64,000 bases of DNA from Cystobasidiopsis lactophilus (lineage: Eukaryota; Basidiomycota; Agaricostilbomycetes; Agaricostilbales; Chionosphaeraceae). Positions 20,682-31,497 of the stretch are shown piece by piece (position 1 is the first letter of the stretch; the number at the start of each line of letters is the position of its first letter). A program made the position numbers and the translations under genes. The stretch is taken from assembly GCA_001599975.1 (NCBI GenBank), contig BCIO01000003.1, positions 3,458,762 through 3,522,761 on the forward strand, written 5' to 3'. The notes under the pieces were generated by a model that saw nothing but the letters and a program-made list of their open reading frames with translations, was not told the DNA's origin and did no database searches.

Positions 20682-23600
20682 TCAGTCCTGCTGCAAGGAG
20701 TTTTCGGGCGAGGAGACGACAGAGTGCGGGACGGGCGTGGCATCGTCATCTGCTCATATTGACACCTTGGTGAGCTTACCACGTAAAAAGAGCACTGCAA
20801 GGGCATGCACGAACCTGGAGACTGAGGGTTTGGGTCCAGAGCGGTGGTCGACACTTTCAAGGGGTTGATCGGCTTTGGGAGGAAGAACAGCGGCACACTG
20901 CCCACTGCTCCATCCGGCAGCTGCACTACTTCTGGCATCGGTTCCACCTCTTCAGAAGGCGGGGTGCCGACCGTGAAAGAGTCCTCCGTGGTGGGCGGCG
21001 AATCGACTGGCATCTTCAAGCCCAAGCCAACCATGGACGGGGAGAGGGAAGAGTCAGCCTCGGAGGCAGAGGAAGACGAGGATTCGATCTTGTGCACGGT
21101 GGCGGTCGAGGACGCCGTGGGCGGCAAGCCGGGCGAGCTGACCGCGTTGGAAGAGTAGCTGCTGCTCTCCAAAACGATGACCAAGTCGTCCTCTTCCTCC
21201 TCCGTGTCCTCCCCACCGCGATCGGAAACAGCGCCTCTGGAGGATGAGTGCCTAGAGGGCGGTCGAGGCGAGCCGCTGCGCGAGGGATGGTAAGTCGCTG
21301 CCCGTTGGTGCGAGCCGCTGTTCTGGTGGTACTGGTTGGGACCACCTCCATTCTGACGAGGCGGATTGGGGGAAACAGAGCGGCTGGACGAGTTGGGGTA
21401 GCTGGCCTGGCGCTTGGCTTGCTTGCGATTGGTGCGATTTCCACCGCGGTTGCTGTTGTTGCCATTGAATCGCTGAGGCGGGGTAGGGGAGTGGTACATG
21501 GTGGGCGATGGAGCCGGGTACGATGGGTAGGCGTAGAACGAAGGTGCCGACGTGCTGGGCGAGTAAAACGCAGGCGGTGAGTTCAAGCCGGAAAACCCGC
21601 TGATGTCCAGCTTGCCGAGCATCGGTGACTGTCAGAAGTTCACCTTTAAATTGGCGTCCTCTTCAAGCCGCAAAGGCAAGAAACCTGCTCTCACCTTGAT
21701 CTTGGGCGACGAAGTGCCCGGCCCGTGCGAGACGCTCTCGCCGCTGATGCTGCCGTTACTCCTGCTGCCTTCATCCAGAAGCAGTAGCTCCTCATCGACG
21801 CCAGGTCCAGTGGTGGCCGACAAATCGGTGGCTGAAGCCAGGCCGAAGCGCTCCTCTAGCGCCTTGATGCGCTGCTCAGCCGCTTCTGCCTTCTCCACAA
21901 AGTAGCAGATCGCCTCTTGTTTCTGTTCGCGAAGAATGCAAAGCGTGATCTCAGCTAAGGTTGAGAGAGATGGAGGGAGGATGGACGACGAACCTGCTTT
22001 TCCTCAGCAGCCCTCTCCGCTTGCCTCTCCACTTCGACGCACTGCAGGCGCCAATTGGCAATCTCGAGCTCCTTGTTCTTCCTCTCGTTCTCGACCTCAG
22101 CAGACCGGACTTGCGCTTCGAGCTTGGACAGTTTGTCCAGCATGATGGTGTGCGGGTCGGGAATGCCGGCCATGGCGTTGGACGGCGAGAGGGAGGACGC
22201 GAGGTTGTTGTTGTTGTTGTGGTGGGAGGAAGAGACGACGCTGGCAGCTCGGCTTCGAGCGCCCTGCTGCTGTTGGTTGTTGTGCTGAACGACCACCTGG
22301 GGAATGGCAGCGGCAAAGTAGTTGTTGAGATTGCTACTGGTGGACGCCTTCAAGTTGGCCGCTCCACCAGGTGTGGAAGGGTTTGGCGGCCCAGGGTGGT
22401 TGCCCGAGCTCGACGAAGTGGACCAGTAGCCCGGGTTGTTCGAGGCCGGGTTGTTCAAAGCCGAGTTCTCGACGGCGTACGAGAGCGACTGGTACACCTG
22501 AGCCTGGGTCTGCAAGAGCTGCAAGGTGGCAAGCTGGGACTGGGGGAAGGAGGAGGCGGCGATGGCCTGCAAGCGCTGCTGCTGGATCTGGATTTGCTGC
22601 TGAACGGCCGACAGGTTCTGCTGCAGCGGGCCCACAGCCGAGCCACCACTTGATATTGACCCTCGCTGCTGCCCTTGCCCTTGCTGCTGTGGTGGCGGAG
22701 GAGGTGGGGGTTGTTGATGCGCTTGTTGCGGCGAGTTTTGGTGGGATGAGTAGGACGACGAGTTGCCCGGCCCTTGCTGGGACAGCAAGAGGGGGTTGAA
22801 GTAAGGCGTGGGCGGGTTGGAGTAAGAGCTGTACGAGTTTTGCCGAAAAGGCGACGGCGAGAACTGCTGCTGCTGCTGGCTTTGCTGCGCAGAGTAGTGG
22901 TGGTTCCGGCTGGCGACGGGCGAAAACAAGCTGCCGCCGTGCATGGACGAAGCTTGGGAGCCGCCGTGCTCAGAAGTCGCGTCGCTTTCGACATCGCCGC
23001 CCCTCATCGACATGGGCTCGGAAGGCTGCCTTCGCTTGGGCGGCGCTGAGGCCATAGGGGAGGCCACGGTGCTTGGCGGCAGCTTGCTTCTCGGTTCCTG
23101 GGACCAATACGCGTCCTCCGGCCTGGGGGGCAGCGAAGCCGGCCGGGTCGCCCCCGCCACCAAAGTCGCGGGCGCATCCTGGTGCGGCGCCGCGTCTGAG
23201 GAGGACGAGGAGGGCTTGGGCATGCCTGGCACCCATCGGTCGGTGGTGTTGGCCTTCTTTTTCCGCTTGCCCGGCGTCGTCGTCGGCGTCTTTGGGTGTG
23301 TTTGTTGTTGTTGATGCTGGGCGGGGGAGGAAGGCGCTGGCGAGGCGGCGTCAGAAGGCACGCGAAGAAGCCTCGGTGCGTGCTGGTCCAAGATGGAGGT
23401 GGACGTTGTGGGCTTGGACGAGGGGGAGAGCAGGAGGGAAGTGGCAGGGGAGGAAGGCCCGGGGGAGGCGAGCAACGGCGTCTGCTGTTGATTGGCTGCT
23501 GACCCCGAGTCCAATGGCGACAAGGGGGTAGCCGTGAGCGGCCCTTGGATAGCGGTGGACACAGAGGAGCGGTTCCTGACGTGCCGCCGCCTGGCCAGGT

Positions 23601-24333
23601 CGGAGGAGACCTTTGATAGGTTCAGGGGCACGATCCGGCCGTTCTGGGCGGCGCGGTGGGCGTAGGAGGGCGACCGACTAGGATCGTCATCGTCGTAATC
23701 ATCGTCTGCGCCATAGATGGAGGAGGCGCTGGTGTCGGTGGTGGAGAAGGAGGAGGAGGGCGCGAGGAGGGCCGCTGCGGAGGTGGAGGCGCGAAGGTCG
23801 GTTTGGACGAGCGTGTGGCTGGTTGATGGGCCGACTTGGACGCCGATGGAGCGGGTGACAGGCTGTTTGGGTGCCGCGATGCCGGCGTACGAGACGGGCT
23901 TGGCCCTTGTCGGCTGGTGTTGATGGTGGCCGTGCGCTGCTCCAGTGGTTCCAGCTGCGGTCGACCCACTGCTGCTGGCACCGCTCTTGCGCCGCTGCTT
24001 GAGCTTGCTGCTGTTGCTGCCAGCGCCGAACGCAGAGGACGGCAAGGGCGCTTCGGCGGTGAGGCCAGTGGAGGCGATCGCCGAGTAGGAGAGCACGCCG
24101 AGCATGGAGCCGCTCGCTTCTTGCTGGCGGACGAGCTCTGACTGGGTTCGTTGGGCTACAGCTGCCCTGTGCTTATAGGACAGGAGACGCCAGGTCTTGA
24201 GGACAGCTATAAATACAGGGATGCAGGCGAGGATTAAGCCGGCCAGACCCCAGGTGGATTGATTCGAGGGGGATTTGGGCAGGTTGAGATGTAAAGGCTG
24301 TTGCGGTTCGTGCAGTCGGCTGAATATTAGCAT
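20682..24333 (-). CDS. Single-pass membrane protein with long Gln/Ser-rich region and coiled coil
   Basis: The ATG at 24333 leads to one hydrophobic helix near residues 28-50 (GLAGLILACIPVFIAVLKTW), then about 600 residues rich in Ser, Gln, Pro and Asn with several Gln runs. A coiled-coil helix with LDKLSKLEAQVRSAEVENER near 22120 continues across an intron (about 21960-22005) into ITLCILREQKQEAI. Another intron joins IKALEERFG and the DDDL-rich region to MLGKLDISGFSG, followed by Tyr/Pro- and Asn/Arg-rich disordered sequence. A last 65-nt intron near 20755 gives the terminal residues SVVSSPENSLQQD and a stop at 20682. No catalytic domain is visible. The layout fits a tethered scaffold or signalling regulator; I do not recognise the family. 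Confidence 0.6.
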
Positions 24334-25123
24334 GGAAGACGCTGGCAGGCGGGCTGAGGGAGGAGCATTGCCCCGGCTGCAGCGAGGCCAAACATTAAAT
24401 GGGCTGCCCGGACGCGCATTGGGAAGGGGCGCTCACTGCTGCTGGAGCTTGGTCGGCTCTGGGCTTGGTGGATCCGCGTTGCTGCTACCGGAAGCAACAA
24501 GCACAGGGATTCAAGCGGAGGTCGTCAGCTGCCAAAGGCGGCGGCAGCAACCAAAGCGCTCGGGAGGCGATGGTCACGGGAAACAACAACAAACAAAAGG
24601 CTTTCGAGCTGCCCTCTTTTTTTCTCTTCTCTCAGGGATGTCTTATCTTGCGCGCTTTGAGCTAATATAGGGGAACAGCAGAGCGCGGCTCCTCGCCGAT
24701 CCACAAAAGAACAGCCGGGAAGAGACGCCCTGCAATTTCATTTGACAACGATCCCGTGTCCCAGGACACACACGTCCCTAGCTTTTGCCGCAGAATGGAA
24801 CTGTGGTATGGCGAGAAGCAACGCGCAAGAGCTGAGGGAAGGACGGCAAGAACGAAGGGGCCGAACGTTTTCGAGGTGGGTGGCGAAGTAGCGCGGCTGG
24901 GTCTCGGGATGGGTCGAGTCGACTGTTGAGGGTGAAGAAAAGGCTTGGAATGGTTGTACAAGGAGAAGTTGAAAGTAGAATGGGACGTGGTCGTGGAGGG
25001 AAAAGAGCGGCCAGGCCGATGTGTTCATTGTTGCAAGTTTGTTTGTTGTCTGCACCCTGCAAGGTGACTGTGAGGAATTGGACTGCGGTCAAAGGAGGAG
25101 AGCTTTCCGTACCAACGCCGGAT
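24334..25123. other. Upstream region of the Gln/Ser-rich membrane protein gene
   Basis: No supported gene is seen in these roughly 790 bp. They probably hold a promoter and the 3' UTR of the Zys3-like gene. Frames here lack domain signal. Confidence 0.4.
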
Positions 25124-25431
25124 TCAAGGAGTGGGGGCAACGAGGCCGACGGTCGCGCAGGCCGCATAGCAAGTGCCCTGAGCGGCGTTGCAGGCCAAGA
25201 TGGCAGGGGGCGCGGCGGCTCCCATTGTGGTACCGGCGACAAAGCCAGCGGCGCTATAGCACGCCACCCATACGGTCGCACATCCTGCCTGGCACAGGGC
25301 ATATGCCAAAGGGCCTAAACGGGCGGTGAGATCATCCGCTGCTCAGATGCGCAGGGAGAGGAACCTTTACCTGCAGCCGCAGAAGGCATCAAAGTAGCAA
25401 AGCAAAGCAGAACGAGCAAGGCAGAGCGCAT
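25124..25431 (-). CDS. Zys3-like small cysteine-rich secreted protein
   Basis: Exon 1 (25371-25431) encodes a signal peptide (MRSALLVLLCFATLMPSAAA). After a 56-nt intron (25315-25370, GTAAAG...TTTAG) exon 2 gives the mature domain, 83 residues in all. It has the hallmark words CYSAAGFVAGTTMGAAAPP, AILACNAAQGTC and the ending VAPTP, known from the fungal zygote-specific protein 3-like family of small secreted proteins. Cysteines occur at regular helix-compatible spacing (C-x3-C-x6-C). Function in fungi is not established; members are often found in multicopy and in secretomes. The gene diverges from the first F-box-like gene and opens the accessory block. Confidence 0.8.
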
Positions 25432-26236
25432 CGCAGTAGGTATAGTGGTCGGAAGGATCAAAAGTGTTCGATGATGTGGTAGTGGCAGGACAAGAGGTCA
25501 AAAAGGGATATTTGTGGAGAAACCAGAGCGTAAGCTGTCAAGATGGCAAACCACGAGGAGCAAAGGTCCCCCGGATCGTTGCCACAGAAGCACAAAGCGG
25601 CGAATCTTGAGTGTCACCCCGAGCCATACAGGGCCTCTTGCTTCAGGCTTGTTACATACTACTACAGCCCAAAAAACAAAGCAAAGCGGGCAGCAAGGTT
25701 CCGAGAAATTGCCAGCAGTCTGCTGGTGGCAACCTTCGTCCGTCAGGGCAACCATACCGGGCCCTAAGAACGAGGATGGAAGCATTCGGTCTGTGGCGGC
25801 TCTCTTGTCCAGACTTTGATGTCGTGACACCCAGACCAGAAGCCAGAGTGTACTTGCCCGTCACAGTTTGAGGTCAACGAAATTTTGCCTGCAGAAAACC
25901 GCCACGCTGTCCCGCTCGCATGCTTTTGACTTCCTGAATGATTGGGGCGCTGAATCTTATCGTGTCTGTTAGAACCTTGCGGTTTCGGAAGCAAGCATGA
26001 TAGCCGCGCGCGCCAAGTGCCTTCTCGTCTCATCCCTCGGCTCGATACGGTGGCGGCTGATGGATCCCGCGGATGATAGTTCTGCTCAAGTAAGGTACAT
26101 GATGCACTGCGAAAACTGCAGGTTTTCGTCAACGACGACGAAATGTCCTATGGACTTGACTGGTGAGGCTCGGCTCAAAATCGCCACTGGTGCCCTGAGC
26201 TGAAAAAAGTGGCTTCTCAGCAATAGGCCGTGTTCT
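25432..26236. other. Divergent spacer between the Zys3-like gene and F-box-like gene A
   Basis: About 800 bp contain several overlapping short frames on both strands but none with a recognisable domain. Both promoters should be here. Confidence 0.4.
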
Positions 26237-27108
26237 GTGCCAAACGACATCTTGTTGGCGATATCAGACCTCTTAGATGAGCCAGTCAGAATCAAATTTC
26301 GACTTCTACCGAAGAGCCTCGCCATCGTGGTGGATTGTCGCTGGCAACTTGCAGGCACCTGCCGCTTCCTCTACAATGCGACCTACCACCGCCTCTGGAA
26401 GAAGGTTCACCTGTCCTTGGGTCCTCTAGGCGAACTGCATCTAGCCAGAGACGAGTATCGAGCAGCGGCTCTCGAAGATGTTATCAAGTTCGTCAAGCGT
26501 TGCGAAGCACCACTTGCACATGTCCAGCACCTGGCCCTTCTTCTTCATGCACCAAATCGAAATCCGTTCCGATATTTCTCTGGCGTCCAGCAGGACTGCG
26601 CTCCGCCTTTCCTACTTCAAGCATTTCTCGGGTCGCCCTTCTTCGTGAAACACCCGCGCTTTACGGTGGACCTCAAGCTTGTCCGCATTCCGCGACCGGT
26701 TATAATTGGAACGCTCCGACTCCCTCTCCTGTCGACATGTCTCTCGTCAGTCGTGATCTCCGGCAAGGCGGAACACTGGGTCGGCTCTAGCAATGCTTTC
26801 GATTGCGATCACCTTCAATGTCTACAACGCGTCGAGATGGAATGGGCACTGGTCACATTTTCCATCAAAGGGCAAACGTTGGCATGTGCGGGCCGCCGTC
26901 AAGCTTGGGACGTGGGCGAGGATTCGGTGGCTCTCCAAACGGATCTGCCAGGTAAGTCATGCTCTTGACTAGCCCGAGCAGACTGACGAAACAATATCTA
27001 TCTGGAATAGGCGACGCCGACCTATGCAGTGTATGTCAGGAACCGGACACCTGTCCGCCTTGGTGCTGCGTTGTACGCGCGTCTTCCGTCGCCCTTCCCT
27101 TACATTAG
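26237..27108 (+). CDS. F-box-like protein, family copy A
   Basis: Exon 1 (26237-26951) begins with an F-box-like helix (MPNDILLAISDLLDEP), followed by RWQLAGTCRFLYNATYHRLW, the spacing of an F-box second half. Next comes a domain shared with copies B and C at 29414 and 31498: GPLGELHLARDEYRAAALED, then FLGSPFFVKHPRFTVDLKL. A 59-nt intron (26952-27010, GTAAGT) joins a short Cys-rich exon 2 (27011-27108) with CSVCQEPDTCPPWCC. The protein is about 270 residues. F-box proteins normally bind Skp1 and present substrates to an SCF ubiquitin ligase; here the substrate domain is lineage specific. The 28-bp tandem repeat at the gene end covers the stop codon. The copy is much shorter than copy C. Confidence 0.6.
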
Positions 27109-27138
27109 TGCTTCCGTCGCCCTTCCCTTACATTAGTG
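27083..27138 (+). repeat. Perfect 28-bp tandem duplication at the end of F-box-like gene A
   Basis: The unit starting CTTCCGTCGCCCTTCCCTTA occurs twice in direct succession (27083-27110 and 27111-27138). The first unit contains the last codons and the TAG of copy A. The two units look identical by eye, which suggests a recent replication-slippage event. Confidence 0.85.
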
Positions 27139-27454
27139 CTTAGAACGCAATTTAGAATGTGTGGTCTTAGTGGCCTTTTGATATGCCCCTATAATAATGC
27201 GAGAGCCCACTTGTACACGTCCCGAATGCTCAATGATGAAACTTTGTCGGCAATCTTTGCCCGCGTTCGCCATCTAGCCCAGGCCCATGCCCTCCCTCAT
27301 TAATTCAGACAAGCCTCAGTATATTGCCTCTCTGCCTTATTTCGGGCGTTAAAAGGTTCCTGTTCTCGCCGACTCCTGGTGGCAAATCGCTCCTGCCCGC
27401 CGCAAACCTGCCTAGCTCTTAACGGTCTTAGCGGCTGAATCAAAGAGATCAACT

Positions 27455-28285
27455 GTGACATTTAAGACTTCCCAGCTTGCATTCCCATCTCACCTGCAAA
27501 GAATCGTCCCCGGAAATCGCGCCTCGAGCTGCCTCACTGTACAAGTGCCCTTGTCGCACCGAGACCTCGGAAGCCTCACCAAGCGGACCCAGCCGAGGCT
27601 CTCTGGAGACGAGTCGCTCAAATTATCTGTCTCGTACTTTGCAAGTGTGTCAGGCCTCATGCTCTTCGGCGAGGCATCCCCGGCAAATGCGCACGACAAG
27701 GGGAACCGCTCACCGAGGCTTTTTCAAAACGAATGGCTCTTCGGTTGCCTGCAAATGTCGCCTCATAGGCTCTTCATCGTGCTCTTTTGCCTCTCTTGGT
27801 TGTCCACGGTCGTCTCGCCGCCTTACTTCGCGGCTCTAAAAGCTCCCGATTTACCCCTTTTGCTTCGCACTTCGCATATACGACTCCCTGTGTCAGACGA
27901 CATTCTCAGCCCGCTAGAGAGTCGCTTCATTATTGCAATGATGGCCTGGACAGATGTGCCTGATCCGCCTTTTGACCAAGAGCATCCGGACTGCGCTCAG
28001 CAAGGATATCAATGGAGCAACCTTTCTGGTGCTTCCATGTTACAGAGGCAATGTAAGCAGTTATTATGGTACCAGTTTCCTTGCGTCTCATTACAGAATG
28101 CGAGGCAGCTCCTCCCATGCCAGATCAGTCCAGCGCGTATCATTTCGAGTCCAGGCCACAGAGCAGACTCGACCACGGCGGTCTGTAGGCTTCATTCATT
28201 TGCGTTTACAGAGCTTAGAATAGAACTGAGAGCTCTCGCTAGACAGCGAGGCCCATGCCGAACAGTCGGCGCCTGTGACCGGTAG
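27455..28285 (+). CDS. Long open frame without recognised domain
   Basis: A 276-codon frame runs without a stop. It has one hydrophobic run (RLFIVLFCLSWLSTVVSPPYF) and otherwise mixed composition, with no domain that I can name. It lies between F-box copy A and zinc-cluster-like debris. It may be a real gene, a 5' part of the debris, or chance. Base composition is close to the surroundings, so coding status is uncertain. Confidence 0.25.
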   Translation: MTFKTSQLAFPSHLQRIVPGNRASSCLTVQVPLSHRDLGSLTKRTQPRLSGDESLKLSVSYFASVSGLMLFGEASPANAHDKGNRSPRLFQNEWLFGCLQMSPHRLFIVLFCLSWLSTVVSPPYFAALKAPDLPLLLRTSHIRLPVSDDILSPLESRFIIAMMAWTDVPDPPFDQEHPDCAQQGYQWSNLSGASMLQRQCKQLLWYQFPCVSLQNARQLLPCQISPARIISSPGHRADSTTAVCRLHSFAFTELRIELRALARQRGPCRTVGACDR

Positions 28286-28291
28286 GTCACA

Positions 28292-28576
28292 TTGGACGCA
28301 TTCAATGGATTGCAAATCGATTGGCGACACAGATGCGCAGCGGCCACCATTTCTCAGTGTCACAAGAGAAAGTCAGAATCGGACTGTATCACCTGCCAAG
28401 AGTATGGCTGGCAGTGCACCTGGGTAGGCTCTAAGCGATCGTCATTGGCATCGTCTGATGTTAGTTCGCTGGCGCTAGAACCGGGCCACAGACCTTCGGA
28501 AGGAGCGGTGCAAGCTCAAGCAACGGGCATACAGGAAGCGCCAGAAGCAGGCGTCGTTGCCACTCATGACCGGTAG
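28292..28576 (+). pseudogene. Remnant resembling a Zn2Cys6 zinc-cluster region
   Basis: The frame includes CHKRKSESDCITCQEYGWQC followed by TW. The second half (D-C-x2-C-x6-C-T-W) is that of fungal binuclear zinc-cluster DNA-binding domains, but the first half lacks the paired C-x2-C and the third Cys position carries Ser. The frame ends soon after without a transcription-factor middle domain. It looks like a degraded transcription-factor gene, or one exon of a gene whose other parts I cannot see. Confidence 0.35.
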
Positions 28577-29413
28577 TGGTGATGATGTGCAGCAGGGACA
28601 TGCATCCGATTCCGTCTCACCGCAAGTGCCGCATGAAGCGAGATGGGGTGCTCTTCTCCACGTCGTGGGAGTGGAATGGAGCATTGCTCTGGAGCGCCAC
28701 CCAACTCGCTTTCCCACTTCCATGCGCCGGTCTTGGGGTCGCGGGAAATGTCATAGAGATCGCTTCATTGTTAGACAATGACTCTAAGGCGGATGTTGTG
28801 CCTGCTTGAAACCCGCCAACTGTATCAGCATCTGGCTCCCATTTTCCCACATCTAGTTGGGAGCAAAGCGACTGGCACGTGAAATCGGCCCTCGGCGCTA
28901 CAATAACCGCTTGCTCTCTTCCGCGCTTGACTAGACCTGTTGTACCTCCTGTTGCTTAGGTCGATCTGGTGCAATGCTGCACACTTATGCCTCTCGTACT
29001 CGCCGGGACAGCCGCTGCCGGTCGCCATCGCCATCGCAAATTTCTCGTTCTGATTTTGTCAACTCTTCAAACTGCTACCTACTGGCACCAGGAATCCGGA
29101 CACTCTCTAATCCACTTATTGTCAGAACCCTAGAATCGCTCAGACACAGCCTGTGGATTTCCGCCTTCATGCCAAACGACAACTTTCGCATGATTTGGTC
29201 GGCCCTTTCGGCCCTGAAACTTGACCTCTTTGACTCGAGTCCGAGGACCTTCGCCTCGGGATGATCTTTGATCATTCTGGCGCTTCGAGGTTGCTGCAAG
29301 CTTTTCCACGCTTGAACACTTGCGACGAGGCAGCTTCTGGAGAGACCGTTGCTCGAGTGAGCCTCCCCTTCTCCAATGTCGCCAAAGAAAGCTCACTTTG
29401 CGATTCACCCAGC
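28577..29413. other. Gene-poor stretch upstream of F-box-like copy B
   Basis: About 840 bp with only short frames on both strands, none domain-bearing. The composition is less strongly coding than in the flanks. It may contain the promoter of copy B and decayed sequence. Confidence 0.4.
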
Positions 29414-30310
29414 ATGATCAACCTTCCGGACGACGTTATTCTAGACATTGCGGCACAATTGGCAGGCGCGCCACCAGAAATACACCTGTGCATGCAGCCT
29501 ATCGGTTTAAAAATCAAAGTGCGCGGCGTCCATTGGCAGCTTGCTGCAGCCTGCCGTCACCTTTTCAACTTGACGTACGACCACATATGGAAGAGCTGCG
29601 TCATGCACGTTGGCCCATTGCGCGAGCTGCACACGCCGCTAGTCGATTTTCAAAAGGCTGCAACGATGCTGGTCACCACATTTTGCCAGCAGTTCAAGCA
29701 CCCTCTCTCCCGAATAGCCACTCTGGTCCTTCAGATGACCTCTCCAGACCGAGCGTCTTTCGCTACGCTGTTCCAATTCGAGAACCGCATCGTTCTACCT
29801 GTGCTCGACACGTTCCTATCCTCGCCCTTCTTCGTTAAGCATGAACGCTTCTCCGTGGCCCTAGAGCTTACGCGGGTCCCGTTCATCGTGTCCGATAGAC
29901 TCCTTCGCCTGCCTGGACTGCATCTCTGGGTGACGGAACTTGCTATCATCGGTCAAGCGCCATGGTCTTGGATGGCGACTGAAGGTGCCACCACCTTATA
30001 TTGCGACCACCTCCTTTGTCTCAAAAAAATTCGCATATGTCAAAGCTTCTTGTGCCTAGAGGTTGGAGGGCAGGCTCTGGCGGCGGTAGGCGGGATTGGC
30101 CGGTGGCAAAGCACGGCGGCTGGGTTGGAAACTGACACCTCTGGCGAGTACTCGGCCTATAACTTTTCCTCCTCTTCTTCTGAACTGACCTCACTTTCTG
30201 TTGCTACAGGTGTCTCACAAATTGAGAATCTCCAGCCGATCGACTCCTGCGGCCTTTGCTTCAACGACCTTGCAAGCGTTCGGCCTGATCACCGGCTCCA
30301 ACGCGTCTGA
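29414..30310 (+). CDS. F-box-like protein, family copy B
   Basis: The ATG at 29414 gives MINLPDDVILDIAAQLAGAP, an F-box-like helix, then HWQLAAACRHLFNLTYDHIW. It shares with copy A the blocks GPLRELHTPLVDFQKAATML and FLSSPFFVKHERFSVALEL. At the place where copy A has a GT-AG intron, copy B has GCGAGT...ACAG (30144-30209, 66 nt), so a GC-AG intron is likely, although the segment is also open in frame. The exon after it carries DSCGLCFNDL, echoing the CSVC of copy A. The spliced product is about 276 residues. It is probably an SCF adaptor or a protein derived from one. The C-terminus is short relative to copy C. Confidence 0.6.
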   Translation: MINLPDDVILDIAAQLAGAPPEIHLCMQPIGLKIKVRGVHWQLAAACRHLFNLTYDHIWKSCVMHVGPLRELHTPLVDFQKAATMLVTTFCQQFKHPLSRIATLVLQMTSPDRASFATLFQFENRIVLPVLDTFLSSPFFVKHERFSVALELTRVPFIVSDRLLRLPGLHLWVTELAIIGQAPWSWMATEGATTLYCDHLLCLKKIRICQSFLCLEVGGQALAAVGGIGRWQSTAAGLETDTSGEYSAYNFSSSSSELTSLSVATGVSQIENLQPIDSCGLCFNDLASVRPDHRLQRV

Positions 30311-30464
30311 ACATCATCGGCATGCCTTCATCGATCTGTAAACTCCACGCGAGAATATTACAGGCCGGACTCCTTTTTCTGTTGCGAGACATCATCTGGA
30401 AAAGAAGTCAGATCTTGGGGTGCCGCCGCTGACAGCCTGCTGACAGCCTCGGTTCCCTTGTCCC

Positions 30465-31208
30465 ATGTCGACCATCATGCTTCAAAATATCAACACTACG
30501 GCGCTTTACAGCATTGGACGTAGACAAGGCGCCCAGGCCCACCTCTCTCCAGCGGAGAAAAAGGCCTGGCAAGAGCGCCTGCGCAATCCTCGTTCCTTGG
30601 CGGAGCTTCAGCGTCAGGAAGGTTTGTCATTGAACGAACTCATGTACGTACCACAGTCTGTTGACTTTCAGTTGCCCGCAGCTCTCGACCTGCACCGCTC
30701 CATCGATGGTTTGAAGGAAGCGGTCCTGCAAAACCTCTTGGTCAATCCGTACGTAACATCACTTGGGCTAGTCAGATTGAAGTGTTAATACTGGGTGATA
30801 ACCTAAAGCGATGCTTCTCCCGCGCAGAAGCAAGCCTTTGTCGATTACGGTTTCGCGGCCGCAGCCCAACTTGCCGGCGACGCGGAGGACACCACTGCGG
30901 AATCCTGTCTTCTTGGCCTCTACACTGGCTTGATCAGCATCTTGGAGCTGGCGGAGCCTCTACACAAAGCCTGCACTCAAGGTCGCTTGGCTGGATTCAT
31001 TCACGAGAGCTTCGCCACCTTGCCTACCAACGCCCAAGGGGGCTACTACCCTTGGTTCGTCAAGATGGGCAACGACTTGGTCATGAACCAGTACAGTCAA
31101 GCTCGTCTGAAGGAGGAGGGCGGCCCGGCCAAGGACACCCCAAAGGAGCCCGACGAAGCTGCAAACGTTTTGGGCAGGGGCATGGGTTCGTGGCTTGGAG
31201 GGCAGTAG
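30465..31208 (+). CDS. Unrecognised 222-residue protein
   Basis: Exon 1 (30465-30752, 96 codons) and exon 2 (30828-31208, 126 codons plus stop) join in phase 0 through a 75-nt intron starting GTAACA. The first part is basic and helical (LSPAEKKAWQERLRNPRSLA). The second contains YGFAAAAQLAGDAEDTTAES and LYTGLISILELAEPLHKACT, a helical region that could be membrane-associated but is not a clear transmembrane helix. It ends with Lys/Glu- and Gly-rich sequence. No known family is recognised. It sits between two F-box-like copies in the same orientation. Confidence 0.6.
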
Positions 31209-31497
31209 CTATGGGCCACCCGATGCTCTGGAAGCCTGTACACTCTGTCTACTTAGCAAAATGCGGACTTGACCACTGACTGCCCAATCACCCAACTGGC
31301 GACCTGTCGTTTAAAGCTGAAAGCGAGGAGCGGCTACCTCATCGATTTCGCCCTTGTCACTCAGCTACAACCTTTTCAAGAAGCTGAGATGTACGTGTAA
31401 CCACATCTTGTGAGCGCGCCACCAAGCCGACGCGAACACAGTTCCAGCTTCTCTCGAGCTTTAATTTCTTTTTCGCCACCGACCAGTGGCACTCGGC

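Noticed and set aside
21961-22653. Plus-strand frame of 230 codons, rich in Arg, Val and Gly.
   Set aside because: It is antisense to the Gln/Ser-rich membrane protein, and its composition mirrors the complementary codons.
30646-30673. A 28-nt GTACGT...TTTCAG segment in the 222-residue protein gene that looks like a minimal intron.
   Set aside because: Removing it breaks the frame of the well-formed sequence that follows, whereas reading through keeps one frame up to a good 75-nt intron.
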